In this document: positions 45,936 through 58,632 of the stretch, piece by piece | Numbering within the stretch: position 1 is the stretch's first letter | Layout: the number at the start of each line of letters is the position of its first letter | Assembly (NCBI GenBank): GCA_034766995.1 | Contig: CM068323.1 | Span: 5,164,467 to 5,228,466 of the forward strand | Direction of reading: 5' to 3' | DNA from: Acanthacorydalis orientalis | Lineage: Eukaryota; Arthropoda; Insecta; Megaloptera; Corydalidae | DNA: 64,000 nucleotides | The notes under the pieces: generated by a model | Seen by the model: only the letters and a program-made list of their open reading frames with translations | Told to the model about the DNA's origin: nothing | Databases searched by the model: none | Program-made: the position numbers and the translations under genes

Positions 45936-46110
45936 TGTTGAAACCTAATAATTTTCATTTCCACCATTAAAGCAAACCTTTAATGATGTCTATACACCAT
46001 CTAACATTTTTATTATTTGATAAAAACTTTTTTTACAAAAGTATTACAAAAGTGATTTAATTAATTTACATCTGTTCTTATATACATATATATATATATA
46101 TATACATACG
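45772..46110. repeat. ~140-bp tandem repeat units with TA tracts
   Basis: Continuation of the 43.3-43.55 kb repeat: ATCTAACATTTTTAATATTTGA and ACCATTAAAGCAAACCTTTAATG. Confidence 0.85.
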
Positions 46111-46588
46111 CAATATATAAATCACTGACTATACTGTGTTTATAAAGACGCCATCGGTCAAAAAAGGATTAAACCAACTCTCATGCACAACGAATCGTAC
46201 TTCGTCTCTAGTTAGAATTCACTAATGACATTATATAAGATGTTCGTTGTAACTCGTCTCTGGAAATAATTCTTTCCCATATGTTATAATAACTTTATTA
46301 GTTTCTCGCAAGGTAATCACGTATTGGATTTATGATGTCATAAATTTAGAAGTTACAGTGAAAATGGAAATGAAAGTTTTTATAGGCATAATTAAGTTAG
46401 TCGTATAAAAAAAAATCGTTTATTCGAAAACGTTCCTAGTAAAATATGTCATAACTGAATCGTAAATCAAAATATTATATTTGCAAATTAATTCGGTGCC
46501 TTTAAATTGAATCAATCATTACTCTGTTTTAAACTGAAATACTGTCTTGTCGTTTTAGAATTTTCAAGTGCCTGACTCGACATTGAAA

Positions 46589-46649
<61 letters not shown>

Positions 46650-46719
46650 TGGGAAAACAGTTGGTATAACCTCACAAAATAATAATGAACATGATGACGT
46701 CCGAAAAGCAGCATATTTA
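46111..46719. other. Unassigned DNA with a TA tract at 46,590-46,648
   Basis: No gene signal. Confidence 0.5.
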
Positions 46720-46805
46720 GCATTACATATTTTTCATTCAAGTTGAAAAAAAGCGCTGCAGAAGCCGTAGGGATGATTTGTCTTTGAGAGAAGGTGTTAT
46801 GTCGC
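46720..46805 (+). pseudogene. Possible mariner N-terminal scrap
   Basis: Reads HIFHSS then, one base shifted, KKSAAEAVGMIC, close to the conserved LKKSAAEAHRMIC start of mauritiana/mellifera-type transposases. Too short to be sure. Confidence 0.4.
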
Positions 46806-47417
46806 ATAAATCATACAAAAAAATACTAAAACAGTGGAAGAAGTTCGAAAATATATAACGACTTCAACTCAAAGTAGCCATCTTTTTCTCGACAAGGGAT
46901 CTGTCATTCGTCCGACAGATGGAGCAAAGTTATATGAAATCATGGCGGATATTTTGAAATGTACTTCGAATTTTTCTGTAAAAATTCGGTTTCTATCATA
47001 AAAATCTACTGAATAATTAGCAAACCTAATAAGATTTTAATTCTAGAACATGTATGATTTCATAATACATGAAGAGTTAATTCACTCGACACTTTTTTAT
47101 ATAAAAAAAAACATTTCATGTGTCGATCTCAATACAATAAAAGTACAAATAAAAAAATCTTTTACAACGATTATAATTGAACGGTCCGCCCTTTTTTGAA
47201 ACACGACCTTCCAACGAAACGTGTATTTTTATTCGTTATTCAGTACGAAACGTGCCGAGTGTGGTACATTTTCGACCAGATTTAATACCGTTTTTTTCCA
47301 CGCGACGATCGATATATGATAATGTCTGTTTAATTGTGCCAGATATAACAGTTAATTTAGATAAATGATGTGTTTGTTATGTCAGTTTTTGTATTTGAAT
47401 TAAGAGCATTGTTTGGT
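46806..47417. other. Unassigned AT-rich DNA
   Basis: A 63-codon frame at 47,177-47,368 shows no motif. Confidence 0.5.
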
Positions 47418-47455
47418 TGCTGATGTGAACATTCAATGGAATGTTCACATCAGCA
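47418..47455. repeat. Perfect 17-bp-arm hairpin
   Basis: TGCTGATGTGAACATTC, AATG, GAATGTTCACATCAGCA. Located about 50 bp left of B8. Confidence 0.95.
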
Positions 47456-47502
47456 CATAAAATCAATAGATTTATGTTTACATATGTTTATGCGAATATA
47501 TA

Positions 47503-48435
47503 CGAGGTCAGACAATTAAGTAATGCGACAAAATTCAAAAATCGAGTATATTTAAAAATTAAGGTACATCGCTGCGATCCCCTTCAAAGTAGTCCCCTCC
47601 CGCATCTATACACTTATTCCAGCGAGTTTTCCAGTTTTCGTAACAATTCTGGAACACTTCTTGTGGGACCTCTCCGAGTACCCTCGTCACAGATTCTTGG
47701 ATATCTTCAACGGAGTCAAAATGTCGACCTTTGACGATTTTTTTCATATGGGGGAATAGGAAAAAGTCGCAGGGTGACATGTCCGGTGAATAGGGCGGTT
47801 GTGGTAACGTTGCGATGCCTTTAGACGCCAAAAACTGAGAGACACTGAACGCACTGTGACAGGGAGCATTGTCGTGATGCAGAACCCAAGTCTTCGCGAT
47901 CTCTGGACGCACTCTGAGCACCCTTTTTCGTAATTTTTCGAGCACATTGCGGTAGAATACTAGATTTACGGTTTGTCCAGGTGGTACGAACTCTTTGTGA
48001 ACCACCCCTTTGCTGTCGAAGAAGCAAATCAACATGGTTTTCACTTTGGACTTGCTCATTCTCGCCTTCTTTGGCCTTGGTGCTCCAGGGGACAGCCACT
48101 GTTGGCTTTGTCGTTTAGTTTCGGAGTCATATTGAAAGAACCAACTTTCATCACCAGTAATAACTCGATCGAGAAGAGTAGGATCACTTTCAACCTGCTC
48201 GAGACAATCTTCACCTGCTCGAGACAAATTTCTCTGTTCCCTTTTCGTGACATGCACTACTCGCGCGTTGTTGCAAAACACTAAACAGCTGGCGAAGAAA
48301 TGATCGTACGAGGGTGGTCAAGGTCTCAATCGAGAGAGTAGGGATCTGCTATTACGGTGGCGGATTTACAGGTTCGCAGTGTTACCACAGGCCGAGAAAA
48401 AAAAATCGGTCGCATTACTTAATTGTCTGACCTCG
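47503..48435 (-). mobile_element. Mariner family B deletion derivative B8 (933 bp)
   Basis: Perfect ends and TA on both sides. At the junction a GTCTCGAGCAGGT block is duplicated (GTCTCGAGCAGGTGAAGATT then GTCTCGAGCAGGTT). Right flank is a TA tract. Confidence 0.96.
47559..48281 (-). pseudogene. Mariner B transposase, catalytic part (B8)
   Basis: Open for 240 residues from a leader ATG (48,281) through REQRNLSRAGEDCLEQ to VP; the normal start ATG has become AGG. All three catalytic Asp blocks are present. The DNA-binding domain is deleted. Confidence 0.88.
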
Positions 48436-49470
<1,035 letters not shown>

Positions 49471-49734
49471 TCCAAGCGTTGACGGAATTCCACGTCATTC
49501 CCATTATCAAACTTACAGTGATGATAACAATTAATAGATGAAAGTAAAAAAACATCCTTATCGCAAAAAAATAATACTTTGAGTGATTTTTATGTCTTTT
49601 CTTATTATCTGTGTTCAATACAAATAAATGAAACATCTTTGATGAATGAAAAAAATATTAATTAATAAACAAGTCTCTAATCAGTCCTTTGTGTGATATA
49701 TAGGAAAACAAATTATATATTTCAACAGCACAAT
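49471..49734. other. Unassigned AT-rich DNA
   Basis: No gene signal. Confidence 0.45.
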
Positions 49735-50095
49735 CCTAATCACTGTATTTTTATTTTATTTTTTTGTAACACTGTATGCCAAGTTTACAGACATCTGAAA
49801 CTTTATTTTCATTTTTTTTACCTTTAATGATTGAAACTTTTTTTCTCCTTTTCAGGAACTCTAGAACTATATGAATGCTACTTCGAAATTTTTTTATTTT
49901 ATTCTTTTAAACACTATATTTTTTTACACTGTATGCCCAGTTCACAGATATCCGAGACTTTATTTTCATTTTTATGGCCTTTAATGATTGGCACTTTTTC
50001 CTCTTTTCAGGAACTCTACAACTATATGAATGCTACTTGGAACAATTTTTATTTTTTTTTAAACACTTCGTATGCCAACTTCACAGACATCATAT
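49735..50095. repeat. ~150-bp tandem repeat, 2.3 units
   Basis: ACTGTATGCCMAGTTYACAGA starts at about 49,771, 49,927 and (diverged) 50,068, each followed by the same CTTTTCAGGAACTCTA block in the complete units. Confidence 0.85.
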
Positions 50096-50482
50096 AAAAT
50101 TATCGAATTACATCGATATTTAAAGAAAAATTATTAACAGTTAAAAACGGTTTCCGACTGGAACGATTCCAAATTTATCATATTTGAAATTAATTTAAGC
50201 TACGAACGAATACATTTACTAGTTTTAATATGTAACAACAGACATTGACTGCCGCTGCAATTACCATAATTTATATTTAAACCGACCGTCGCGCTGAATA
50301 TTAATTAGTTTTTCGGAACGTGATTCGAATGCTTGGAATTAAAAAAAAAATAAACGTTGTGTATTTAGTGCGGGCAGACTTATTTTAATAACGAAACGAA
50401 AAACCGGTACAGACGTCGCTTTTGCCCAACAGGAAGGAATATGTGTCCGGGTTTGAAAATTATATGTAAAGGAACGTTTGTA
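50096..50482. other. Unassigned DNA
   Basis: No gene signal. Confidence 0.45.
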
Positions 50483-50649
50483 GAAGAGAGAGACAGGGTC
50501 GCAAATAAAATAAGTCTGTTAAAATTGAAAATATATTTTTTTAACCTCTTTTGCTTGTATTTTTTTAAATAATGTAATGCATACAAAATGGCTATTTAAA
50601 TTGAAAGGAAGTATCTACCAAGATGACACACAAAACATATGTACTTATA
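50483..50649. repeat. Duplicated flank of mariner A (copy 2)
   Basis: Matches 24,262-24,424, the flank of A5. Confidence 0.88.
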
Positions 50650-50651
50650 TA

Positions 50652-51946
50652 CGAGGGTGGTCCCAGAAGTACCCGACCCAACAAAGAAAACACGAAAATT
50701 TTGGAAAAAAATATATTTATTTTTCAACATAATCTCCTTTCAGCTCTATACACTTTTCCCAGCGGTGTTCAATAAGTTCGATACCTTTTTTATAATAAGA
50801 ACTGTCTTGCTCCTCAAAATACCCATTAATTGCAGACATCACTACTTCATCGTTGGGAAATATTTGACCACTGAGCAATTTTTTCAAGTTTGGGAACAGA
50901 AAATAATCCGAGGGGGCTAAATCTGGCGAATAGGGTGCATGAGGTAGCAGTTCAAACTTCAATTCATTGATTTTGGCCATTGCAATAACGGATTTGTGAG
51001 CTGGTCCATTGTCTTGATGAAACAACACTCTCTTCTTAGCCAAATGCGGCCGTTTTTGCTTGATTTCTTCGCTCAAACGTTGCAATAAGTTCGCATAATA
51101 CTCGCCGTTGATAGTTTTTTTTCCTTTTTCAAGATAGTCAATGAAAATTATCCCACGCGCATCCCAAAAAAACCGACGCCATGACCTTGCCTGCAGATGA
51201 AACGGTCTTCATCTTCTTTGGAGCCGGTTCTCCCTTTTCAGTCCATTGTTTTGAATATTCTTTTGCCTCGGGTGTAAAGTGATGGACCCATGTTTCATCC
51301 ATGGTTATGAAACGGTGCAAAAATTCTGCTTTGTTGCTGTGAAACTTTGCTAAACACTCAATTGAAACATCTTCACGACACTGTTTTTGCTCGAGTGTGA
51401 GCAAACGCGGCACCCATCCTGCACACAGCTTTCTCATGTCCAAATTTTCAGATAATATGCGATGTACCGCACTTTTTGAAATGCCTACTATGTCTGCTGG
51501 CTCGCGCACTTTCAGTCGACGGTCATCCAGTACCGCTTTGTGGATTTTCCTTACCATTTATGGAGTTGTCACCTCATTTGGTCGACCACTGCGATGCTCG
51601 TCTTGGCAGCTCGTACGGCCTCGTTTAAACTCTGCTTCAATATTTCACTGGTGTAAACGAAGGAGCAGACGCACCCAGAGTAGAATCCAGTTCAGCTTTT
51701 ATATTGGTCGGGTTGAGTCCTTTCAAATAAAAGTATTGTATCGCGTAACGATGACCAATTTTCTCCATTTTCACAAATTCACTGAAAACGTTCACTATTG
51801 ATGGCTGCCAAACAAATACTAAACAACGTGGCGTCCTCAAACTTGAAACATATGCTTTATAGATTGTGTACTTTCTAATACAGTGATATTTTCTAAACAA
51901 CTACCGCCATCTCTAGGTCAGGCCGGGTACTTCTGGGACCACCCTC
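50652..51946 (-). mobile_element. Mariner family A, copy A4, full length
   Basis: Left end ACGAGGGTGGTCCCAGAAGT after TA; right end damaged (GGGACCACCCTC then TAAAG). About 1,295 bp. Confidence 0.94.
50717..51768 (-). pseudogene. Mariner A transposase (A4), several frameshifts
   Basis: ATG at 51,768. Breaks: a deletion near GESAPSF..VKY (about 51,637), a stop before MVRKIHK, an extra A in the codons for VFWDARG (about 51,165) and extra T's before the C-terminal block (about 51,115). All blocks (TMDETWVHH, HQDNGPAHK, LAPSDYFLF) are recognisable; the second block has Gly for Ala after the Asn (DNGP). Confidence 0.9.
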
Positions 51947-51949
51947 TAA

Positions 51950-52040
51950 AGATTTAATGAGTCTAACTCGTGATTGACTGATAAAGTGTTTTTTTTTGCA
52001 GTTCACGAGTCAGACTCGTGATTCATGCACAAGGGGTTAA
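51950..52040. other. Possible piggyBac-type terminus
   Basis: Ends GCACAAGGGGTTAA (complement TTAACCCCTTGTGC), with GAGTC repeats and a CACGAGTCAGACTCGTG palindrome just inside. This arrangement is seen at piggyBac-like ends. No coding part nearby. Confidence 0.4.
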
Positions 52041-52204
52041 ACTGTCATGTTTTTATAAATAGGAAAACTGGGTCTTAACTATATAAGAAAAAGATGGTAG
52101 AAAATTGAATAGGTAGTAATATCAGTAAGTGTTTCTTACCTAACGAAATATTTCTTACTTAACTGAATAAAACAGTTATTAAATTGAGACATATATGTAT
52201 AACC

Positions 52205-53720
52205 AAAAATGGCAATGTCAAAAATTAACAAATGTCACAAAAAATACAAATATCACTTTGACATGTATGGAATATAACCTCTTATAAAACTGCATCCCTA
52301 TTGGAAAATCCCTTATAATAGTTTGATAGAAAAGTGATTGCGGTTAATGACTTTCGAATTCATATAAATTTTTCCTTTTTTTAATTTTCCTAGCTGTTTT
52401 AATTGGTCCAGAAACATTCGATGACAAACTCCTTTATTTTTTGCAAGCTCTTGAATTTTTGTGCGTGGTTCTGATTCAATCAACCCATTCATTTGGTCGT
52501 CATGAACTGGAAAAGGACACCCGCGACCTTCATCTTCAAGGCTCTTGTACCCAGCAAGAAATTTTTGGAACCACCATTGTACCGTACGTTCCTTAACAGT
52601 ACCCATACCAAAAGCATCGTTTAGTTCACGAGCTGTTTCTGCTGCTTTACCGCCCGTTCTGACTCATGTAAAAAATTACTCTTATTTGCTTCTTTTTCAT
52701 CATTAATTAAATCGCCAAATTTGAAACACAATTAATAATAAAACTAAAGTCGATGTCACCAAAATACAGACCGAAAAATGCACTTTGAAACGATATGACC
52801 ATGAACACAACGAAGTGACACTTTCATTGAAAAAAATTAAGTTAGAATTCAGAAAATAAAAACCGTAATTATTTTCCTATCAACCTAATATTTAGCTGCG
52901 ATCAGTCTGTATACATTTTCAGAGTGGACGATTTTTACACGACTCAATCCATAACAGTTTCACTAAGAAGCGTCAGACTACCTCCCAAACACTGATTCCA
53001 CGGTGCGGTTCGAGAAAATTTCAAATATTTAAACCTTTTACATGTTTCTGTTACACGGTTCGAAATCTCCAAGAAGTATTGTTTAATTAGTGAAATTAAG
53101 AATCGAATTAAATGAAATTCTGTTCTCATTTCATAATAACGTTGATAGATTTTAATTATTAAAACTATAATTATTATATTTGTATATCTCATCAATTCAC
53201 GTTTATTAAACATCTTTTTTGGTTTTAATCAATCAAGAAATTGATATTAAAGTTCATACTAACTCTTCCAGATAAAATCAAATTATGATATGATCGAATT
53301 TTATGTTTAATTGGGAAACAAATGATTTCTGTACTAATCCGTCCGAATTAAAATGTTTTATGTACAAGAAATGATTCGATTCCAACAGTGCTTCGTTAAA
53401 GCACCAAAAAAAGTAATATGTCTTCAGAAGGTGAAGTTGAGTGTTTGGTGAGACATGGGACACACAATAGGTTTACTACCCGTTCTGAACCCATACAAAT
53501 AATTGCTCTTATTAGCTTCTTTTCCATTTTTAATTCAATGGCCCGATTTGAAACAAAATTAATAATAAAACCAAAGTCGATTTTATCAAAATACAGACCG
53601 AAAAATGCACTTTAAAATCATACTAACATGAACACGATAAAATGACACTATCATTGAAAAAAAATCAAGGTTAGAATTCAGAAAACAAAAACCGTAATTA
53701 TTTTCCTACCAACCTAATAT
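52205..53720 (-). repeat. Composite old-mariner repeat, copy 2 (~1.5 kb)
   Basis: Same order and orientation as 17,137-18,655, with scattered substitutions and small indels. Confidence 0.88.
52313..52606 (-). pseudogene. Cecropia-type mariner transposase fragment (S-type)
   Basis: 97-codon minus-strand frame: VKERTVQWWFQKFLAGYKSL, EDEGRGCPFPVHDDQMNGLI, KIQELAKNKGV, LKQLGKLKK. This is the N-terminal helix-turn-helix half of a SETMAR-like transposase. The catalytic half is missing. This copy is in better shape than its duplicate at 17.3 kb. Confidence 0.8.
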
Positions 53721-54200
53721 TTTATATTATTCGATTATGGGAAATTTTCTTATTAGAACATATTTTTAAAAAACATAAACTTACTCTTAAATGGAACAGA
53801 GATGTTCATAAATCAAGTAAAAGAATAATCTTACACCTTTTCATGAACTTCTTGGTATTTTTGCAACTGTCCCGTACAGTATTTTGAAAGAACGCAGAGG
53901 AAGAATCCACACATACATGAAATAAACAGGAACTGTTCGATTCGAAAACTGCCACATCGACAAGGCGATCGAATTTCGGGATTTTTTTACATTTCAACGA
54001 AAGTGAGTTCAAACTACTTGAGTCTGATGATCAGAAGAAAGCATGATGCAAGAAAAACTTGAAATCAATAAAGAAAATGTTAGTACAAGTGCGAAATATG
54101 ACAGAACGAAGACTCAGCTCACAATGTGGAACCGACACTTCAGATTCAAAATTTCGATATTTCTACTTAGAAGTTTCAATTTTTCATTTCCTTTTTTATA
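53721..54200. other. Unassigned DNA
   Basis: No gene signal; a 68-codon minus-strand frame (53,806-54,012) is featureless. Confidence 0.45.
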
Positions 54201-54204
54201 TTTA

Positions 54205-55010
54205 GATTTATAATAAATAAAAAAAGGCAAAAAATACTGACTTTTATTATTGTAACTTGTTTATTGGTTTGACTGTTTAATAATATAATTTTCTTTCTGT
54301 CGTTCTCTTTATATAATTAAAAAATATATGAACTGGATATTTCCACAATAAATACATTATCATGGTTAGATATAGATAAAAAAAAAACTATAATTATTAC
54401 AAGTGTATGGAGGCGTTTATGGATTTAAAATACTGTATTTTGTTCTTGTGACTTGTTCATTGGTTTTACAGTCTAATAATATAATATTTTCCTCCTATCA
54501 ATGTCTTTGTGTAATAACAAAATATATGTGATCTGCATATTTCCATAATAAATACATTATTATGGTTATTACAAACAAAAAACTATAATTATCACAAGTG
54601 TATGGAGACTTTTTGGGTTTCAAATACTGACATTTGTTATTTTTTCTTGGTTTTACTGTTTAATAATATAATATTTTCTTTATGTCATTCTCTTTATATG
54701 ATTACAAAATATATGCGATCTGCATCTTTCAGAATAAATACATTATTATGGTTATTACAGATAAAAAAAACTATAATTATCACAAGTGTATGGAGACTTT
54801 TTTGGATTTAAAATACTGACTTTTATTATTGTAACTGTTTTTTTTTTGGTTTTACTGTTTAATAGTATTATATTTTCTTTATGTCATTCTCTTTGTATAA
54901 TTACAAAATATGTGATCTGCCTTTTTCCCTAATAAATACATTATTATGATTATGACAGACAAAAAACTAAAATTATCACAAGTGTACGGAGACACTTTTG
55001 ATCCCGTGTA
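54205..55010. repeat. ~190-bp tandem satellite, four units
   Basis: Units share ATACTGACTTTTATTATTGT, GTTTTACTGTTTAATAATAT, AATAAATACATTATTATGGT and ATTATCACAAGTGTATGGAG. The AATAAATACATTAT block recurs near 54,349, 54,548, 54,737 and 54,932. Confidence 0.9.
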
Positions 55011-55611
55011 TGTGATGTCATTTGTCATGTATAATCAGGAAAAATTCCTCATCCTTATACTATACTTTGCGAAATAAAAACAGATGAAAATATTACAAAA
55101 CAAAAAAAAATAATGTTTCAAACCTCTTCATTCCTTACAACAGAAATGAATAATAATGAACGTTATTTATTTGAGACTTTCGGCCTTGAAATATACAAAG
55201 GAATGTAATATATCTTTGCAATGTTTTCTTGCACGTTATTTTGTGTGCATGTATATATTTTTGCATTCATAGTTTACATTTTCATATTGTCTACGTTATA
55301 CGTATTTGATAGTAATTTAATATCACAAAGAATATAGTATGTCGAATACTTGGAATTTTAATATTTTGTTTGAACATTGAAACATCTATTCGTTAAATTA
55401 ACATTTCTTTAAAGAAATATCGTGTTTTCCAATAAGATCTAGACAGAGCAGGCCTCTTAAATCGGCTGTGTGTCTTTCCTCGAATCTCTGATCTACATAA
55501 AACCGCTCAAATACTGAACCAAGTACAGTTACTTAGCTGATCCGAAAGGACGAAGGGCACAGTAACAACTTGTCAACGGAATTCCAAGCATAAAAAACGA
55601 TTATTTCGAAT
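55011..55611. other. Unassigned DNA
   Basis: No gene signal. Confidence 0.45.
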
Positions 55612-55615
55612 TTAA

Positions 55616-56323
55616 GGGGACCCGGTGGTCTAGAATTTTCGAAAAATCGATTTTTTTTTCGAAAGTATAGTATCTTAAAAATATACTGTTAAAATTTGAT
55701 GACGAAATTCAGAGTATTTCAGGATCTACAGCCCATTAGAAGGTCAGGTAGGTAGAAGAATAAGTGGAGTGGATAACTTTAAACGCGTTTATCTCGAAAC
55801 TACTTTTTTTCGTCTTGCGGGGGCCAGAAAAAAAAACTACTTGACCGATTTGTCTGAAATTTTAATATGTTATTCTGAATAGTTCTAGCTCTCGCTGGAA
55901 GTAAAACTAATAGTTTCCGTAAAATATTTATATTTTTTTTATTAACAAAACATTCAAAAATACTGGTCGTTTTCAAACTTGTACTTTTGACTACGCGCCA
56001 TTTTGTCAAATTTTTTTTTTTTATTCTACTTCCTGCGATAGCTATACTTATACTAATTAAAAATTCGTCAATTGTTTTATTTCAGATCAGAGGGAGAGAT
56101 AAATCATCATTCACCACGCAATTCCATTTTTTTAGAGAGGGAGACTTCAGCATCATTTTTCTAATTTAAAAAAAATTTTTTTTTGTCTTTATTTTCATTT
56201 TTGTGTAGTTTATTAGTAATAAAATAAGTGTAAAAAAATTTGAAAGCATTATTCATTACCCTCATATAGAAAAAAATTTTTTAAAATAGCTTAAATTTTA
56301 GGCCGCTAGACCACCGGGTCCCC
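55616..56323. mobile_element. TTAA-flanked MITE, copy 2 (~708 bp)
   Basis: Same element as 19,341-20,047 with few differences. TTAA at 55,612-55,615 and 56,324-56,327. The right end here is GACCACCGGGTCCCC, preserving the inverted repeat better than copy 1. Confidence 0.93.
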
Positions 56324-56327
56324 TTAA

Positions 56328-56635
56328 GGGCAGGTCGTGAATCAGAAAAGACCAGATACTTGGAGTGGGTCGACGAGGCGGCGTAATGCAGAGCTCGAAG
56401 GATGGCGGACATCTCTGCAGTGAAGACGCTCGCGAAGGGCGAAAGTCGCCACTCGTGTACCTCCCCATCACAAACGGAAGCACATCCGACCGCGTTCCCG
56501 GACCGAGAGCCGTCGGTGAAGATGTGCTTGTGTCCTGGATAACGACACAGTTCCAAGAAGCGTTGCTGGTACACCCCTGGACAGGTGTCTGACTTGCGAA
56601 AACGTGTCAGATCAAAAGGGATATAAGAGTGTTAC
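56328..56635 (-). pseudogene. Non-LTR retrotransposon RNase H fragment
   Basis: Minus strand: HIFTDGSRSGNAVGCASV with the first RNase H Asp, VFTAEMSAILRAL with the Glu, and YLVFSDSRPAL with the next Asp. Preceded by FDLTRFRKSDTCPG. This is the RNase H domain of an R1/Jockey-type ORF2, and the frame is open for about 97 residues. It ends at the TTAA of the MITE and does not resume on the other side. It could be from the same family as the 22.76-kb C-terminus, but the two do not overlap. Confidence 0.85.
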
Positions 56636-56739
56636 TTATTTTGAGCTGCTCGCACGGAGCGAATCGATTACTAAGGAGAAGTACTGTTAACAACTAGCCA
56701 AACTGAACGCATCAATTAAAGAAGCGTCCGATTTTAGCC

Positions 56740-57060
56740 AATGGCAAGGGAATCATCTTCCATCTGACACGACAACGCAAAATCACATACACCAAAACTG
56801 ACTGCGAAAACTAATCCAGTTGTAATGGAAAATCTAGTCGCATCCACTGTTTTCTCCGGTAATTGCACTTTCGGATTATCATTGGTTCCGGTCGCTGCAG
56901 ACCAGTTCAAACAGGAAAAAAAACAGCGTGGAGATCGTCAAAAACGATCTCACCACCTTTTTTCCCCGAAAAACTGCGCAGATTTCACTAACGAGAAATC
57001 AAACAGCAGCCTGAGTGTTGCAAAACGACTCCAGAAAAAAATGAATGAAATGTGAACACA
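56740..57060 (+). pseudogene. Decayed mariner transposase, catalytic C-terminal part
   Basis: Plus strand: HDNAKSHTPKLTAKT (second catalytic block), then one frame over SDYHWFRSLQTSSN (third block) and VKNDLTTFFPRKTAQ, as in mariner C-termini. The sequence between is shortened. Different from families A, B and C. Confidence 0.65.
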
Positions 57061-57325
57061 TAATTGATTGATAAAAGAGTTTCCTGCGAAAAATAATAAT
57101 CGCCTAAGTTTCAATTTCAAATCGTATACGAACTTTTGCACTGATCCAATATGAACAGTCGAATTTCGGCTTTACAAAAGTTCATACAGAACCGCTCCTG
57201 CCATCTAATGTAAATTATCTTCATACTTATTTAACACGCACTGATAAGTGGCAAGTGTTAATAAACCAACTACACAGAGTTTAATTATACAAAATTTACA
57301 TATAACGTTGTTTATTGAGCCTTTC

Positions 57326-57327
<2 letters not shown>

Positions 57328-57412
<85 letters not shown>

Positions 57413-57420
57413 CACACATG
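57328..57420. repeat. (TA)n tract ending in ACACACATGTGTGT
   Basis: TA run with a short CA/TG palindrome at its right edge. Confidence 0.93.
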
Positions 57421-58039
57421 TGTGTATGTCAAATATAAAACGAAATACCACTAGAGGATGAAGTGAAAAACCTAATAGAAGGGTCAACTTCTAAGCCTGT
57501 ACATCCCTTTCTGAATTCTAAAATAAGGTGCACAAGCAGTCAACAAGTTTATGACCTCGTTAAAATTTTCCATCGGTGTTAAAAAAAAATTTAACAGAAA
57601 TGTTTATGACTACACGATGTTCGATTTTATCAATTTAAAAAAAAAAACAACCGAGACGACTTTATTTAAACAGATGTTTACAGCAAACTGTTTACCAGTT
57701 CGATCCGATATTTCACAACACAGGTGCGTCAATAAAATTCGACATGAATTTTAAACACATCACCGACATCTACATATCGGCTGAATGGAAACGTCTCGAT
57801 CGGTATCGTGGTAGCAAAATGGAGCAAGTAATTTTATTAAAATAAATTTATTCATTCTACGAAACGATTGTCATTGTTTTATGTGATCTTTCGACAGCGT
57901 TCTCGCAGTATTCGTATGTCATTATCATACAAGATGGCCGCTTTCTCGTCAAAGAAGAAGAAATGTATTTTTTTTAGATTGTGAAGACATTCGAATTTTC
58001 TGCGATTCAAACTGTTCTGTAACAAACGAGATATGATTG
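57421..58039. other. Unassigned DNA
   Basis: A 67-codon frame at 57,551-57,754 has no motif. Confidence 0.45.
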
Positions 58040-58632
58040 AGCGATGGCCGGACTATACGGTGGGTGCAATACTTAATCCCGGTTTACCTCCCTCTATTAC
58101 TTCTTCGTTTGTACCAAAATATGAGGTCTAGAGTCATCGTAATAGAAGATAACACCATTTCGATTAGTCAAATCAAGACTGTTTTCTTCAATTGCTGCCT
58201 ACAAATTGTCCAATTATTGACAATACTTATCGATAAATTGATCGTTTCGTCAATCTGGAGCATCTCATAAAAGATCACACTTTCACAATCTCACCATACA
58301 GACACCATAACCTTTCCAAGATACACACCGACCTTTGGCATGGTCTGACCGCGTCGATTCCTCTGCACCCAAGTCTGTTTCCGTTCCATATTATTGTAAT
58401 GGATCCATTTTTCATCTCATATCATTAATCGATCCAGAAAAAGATCCAGTTTTAATAGGTCAAGCAGGGAATTGAGGCTCGGTCGATTTCATTGTATTCG
58501 ATCAGATCATGTGGCATTCAAACGTCAAGCTTTAAATTGTATCCATTTTTTTAAAAAAAAATGGCGAAATGCGGTCAATCTATCAACGTTTAACCTGTCA
58601 GCAACCTTTTGTGTTGAAATTTATAGATTATA

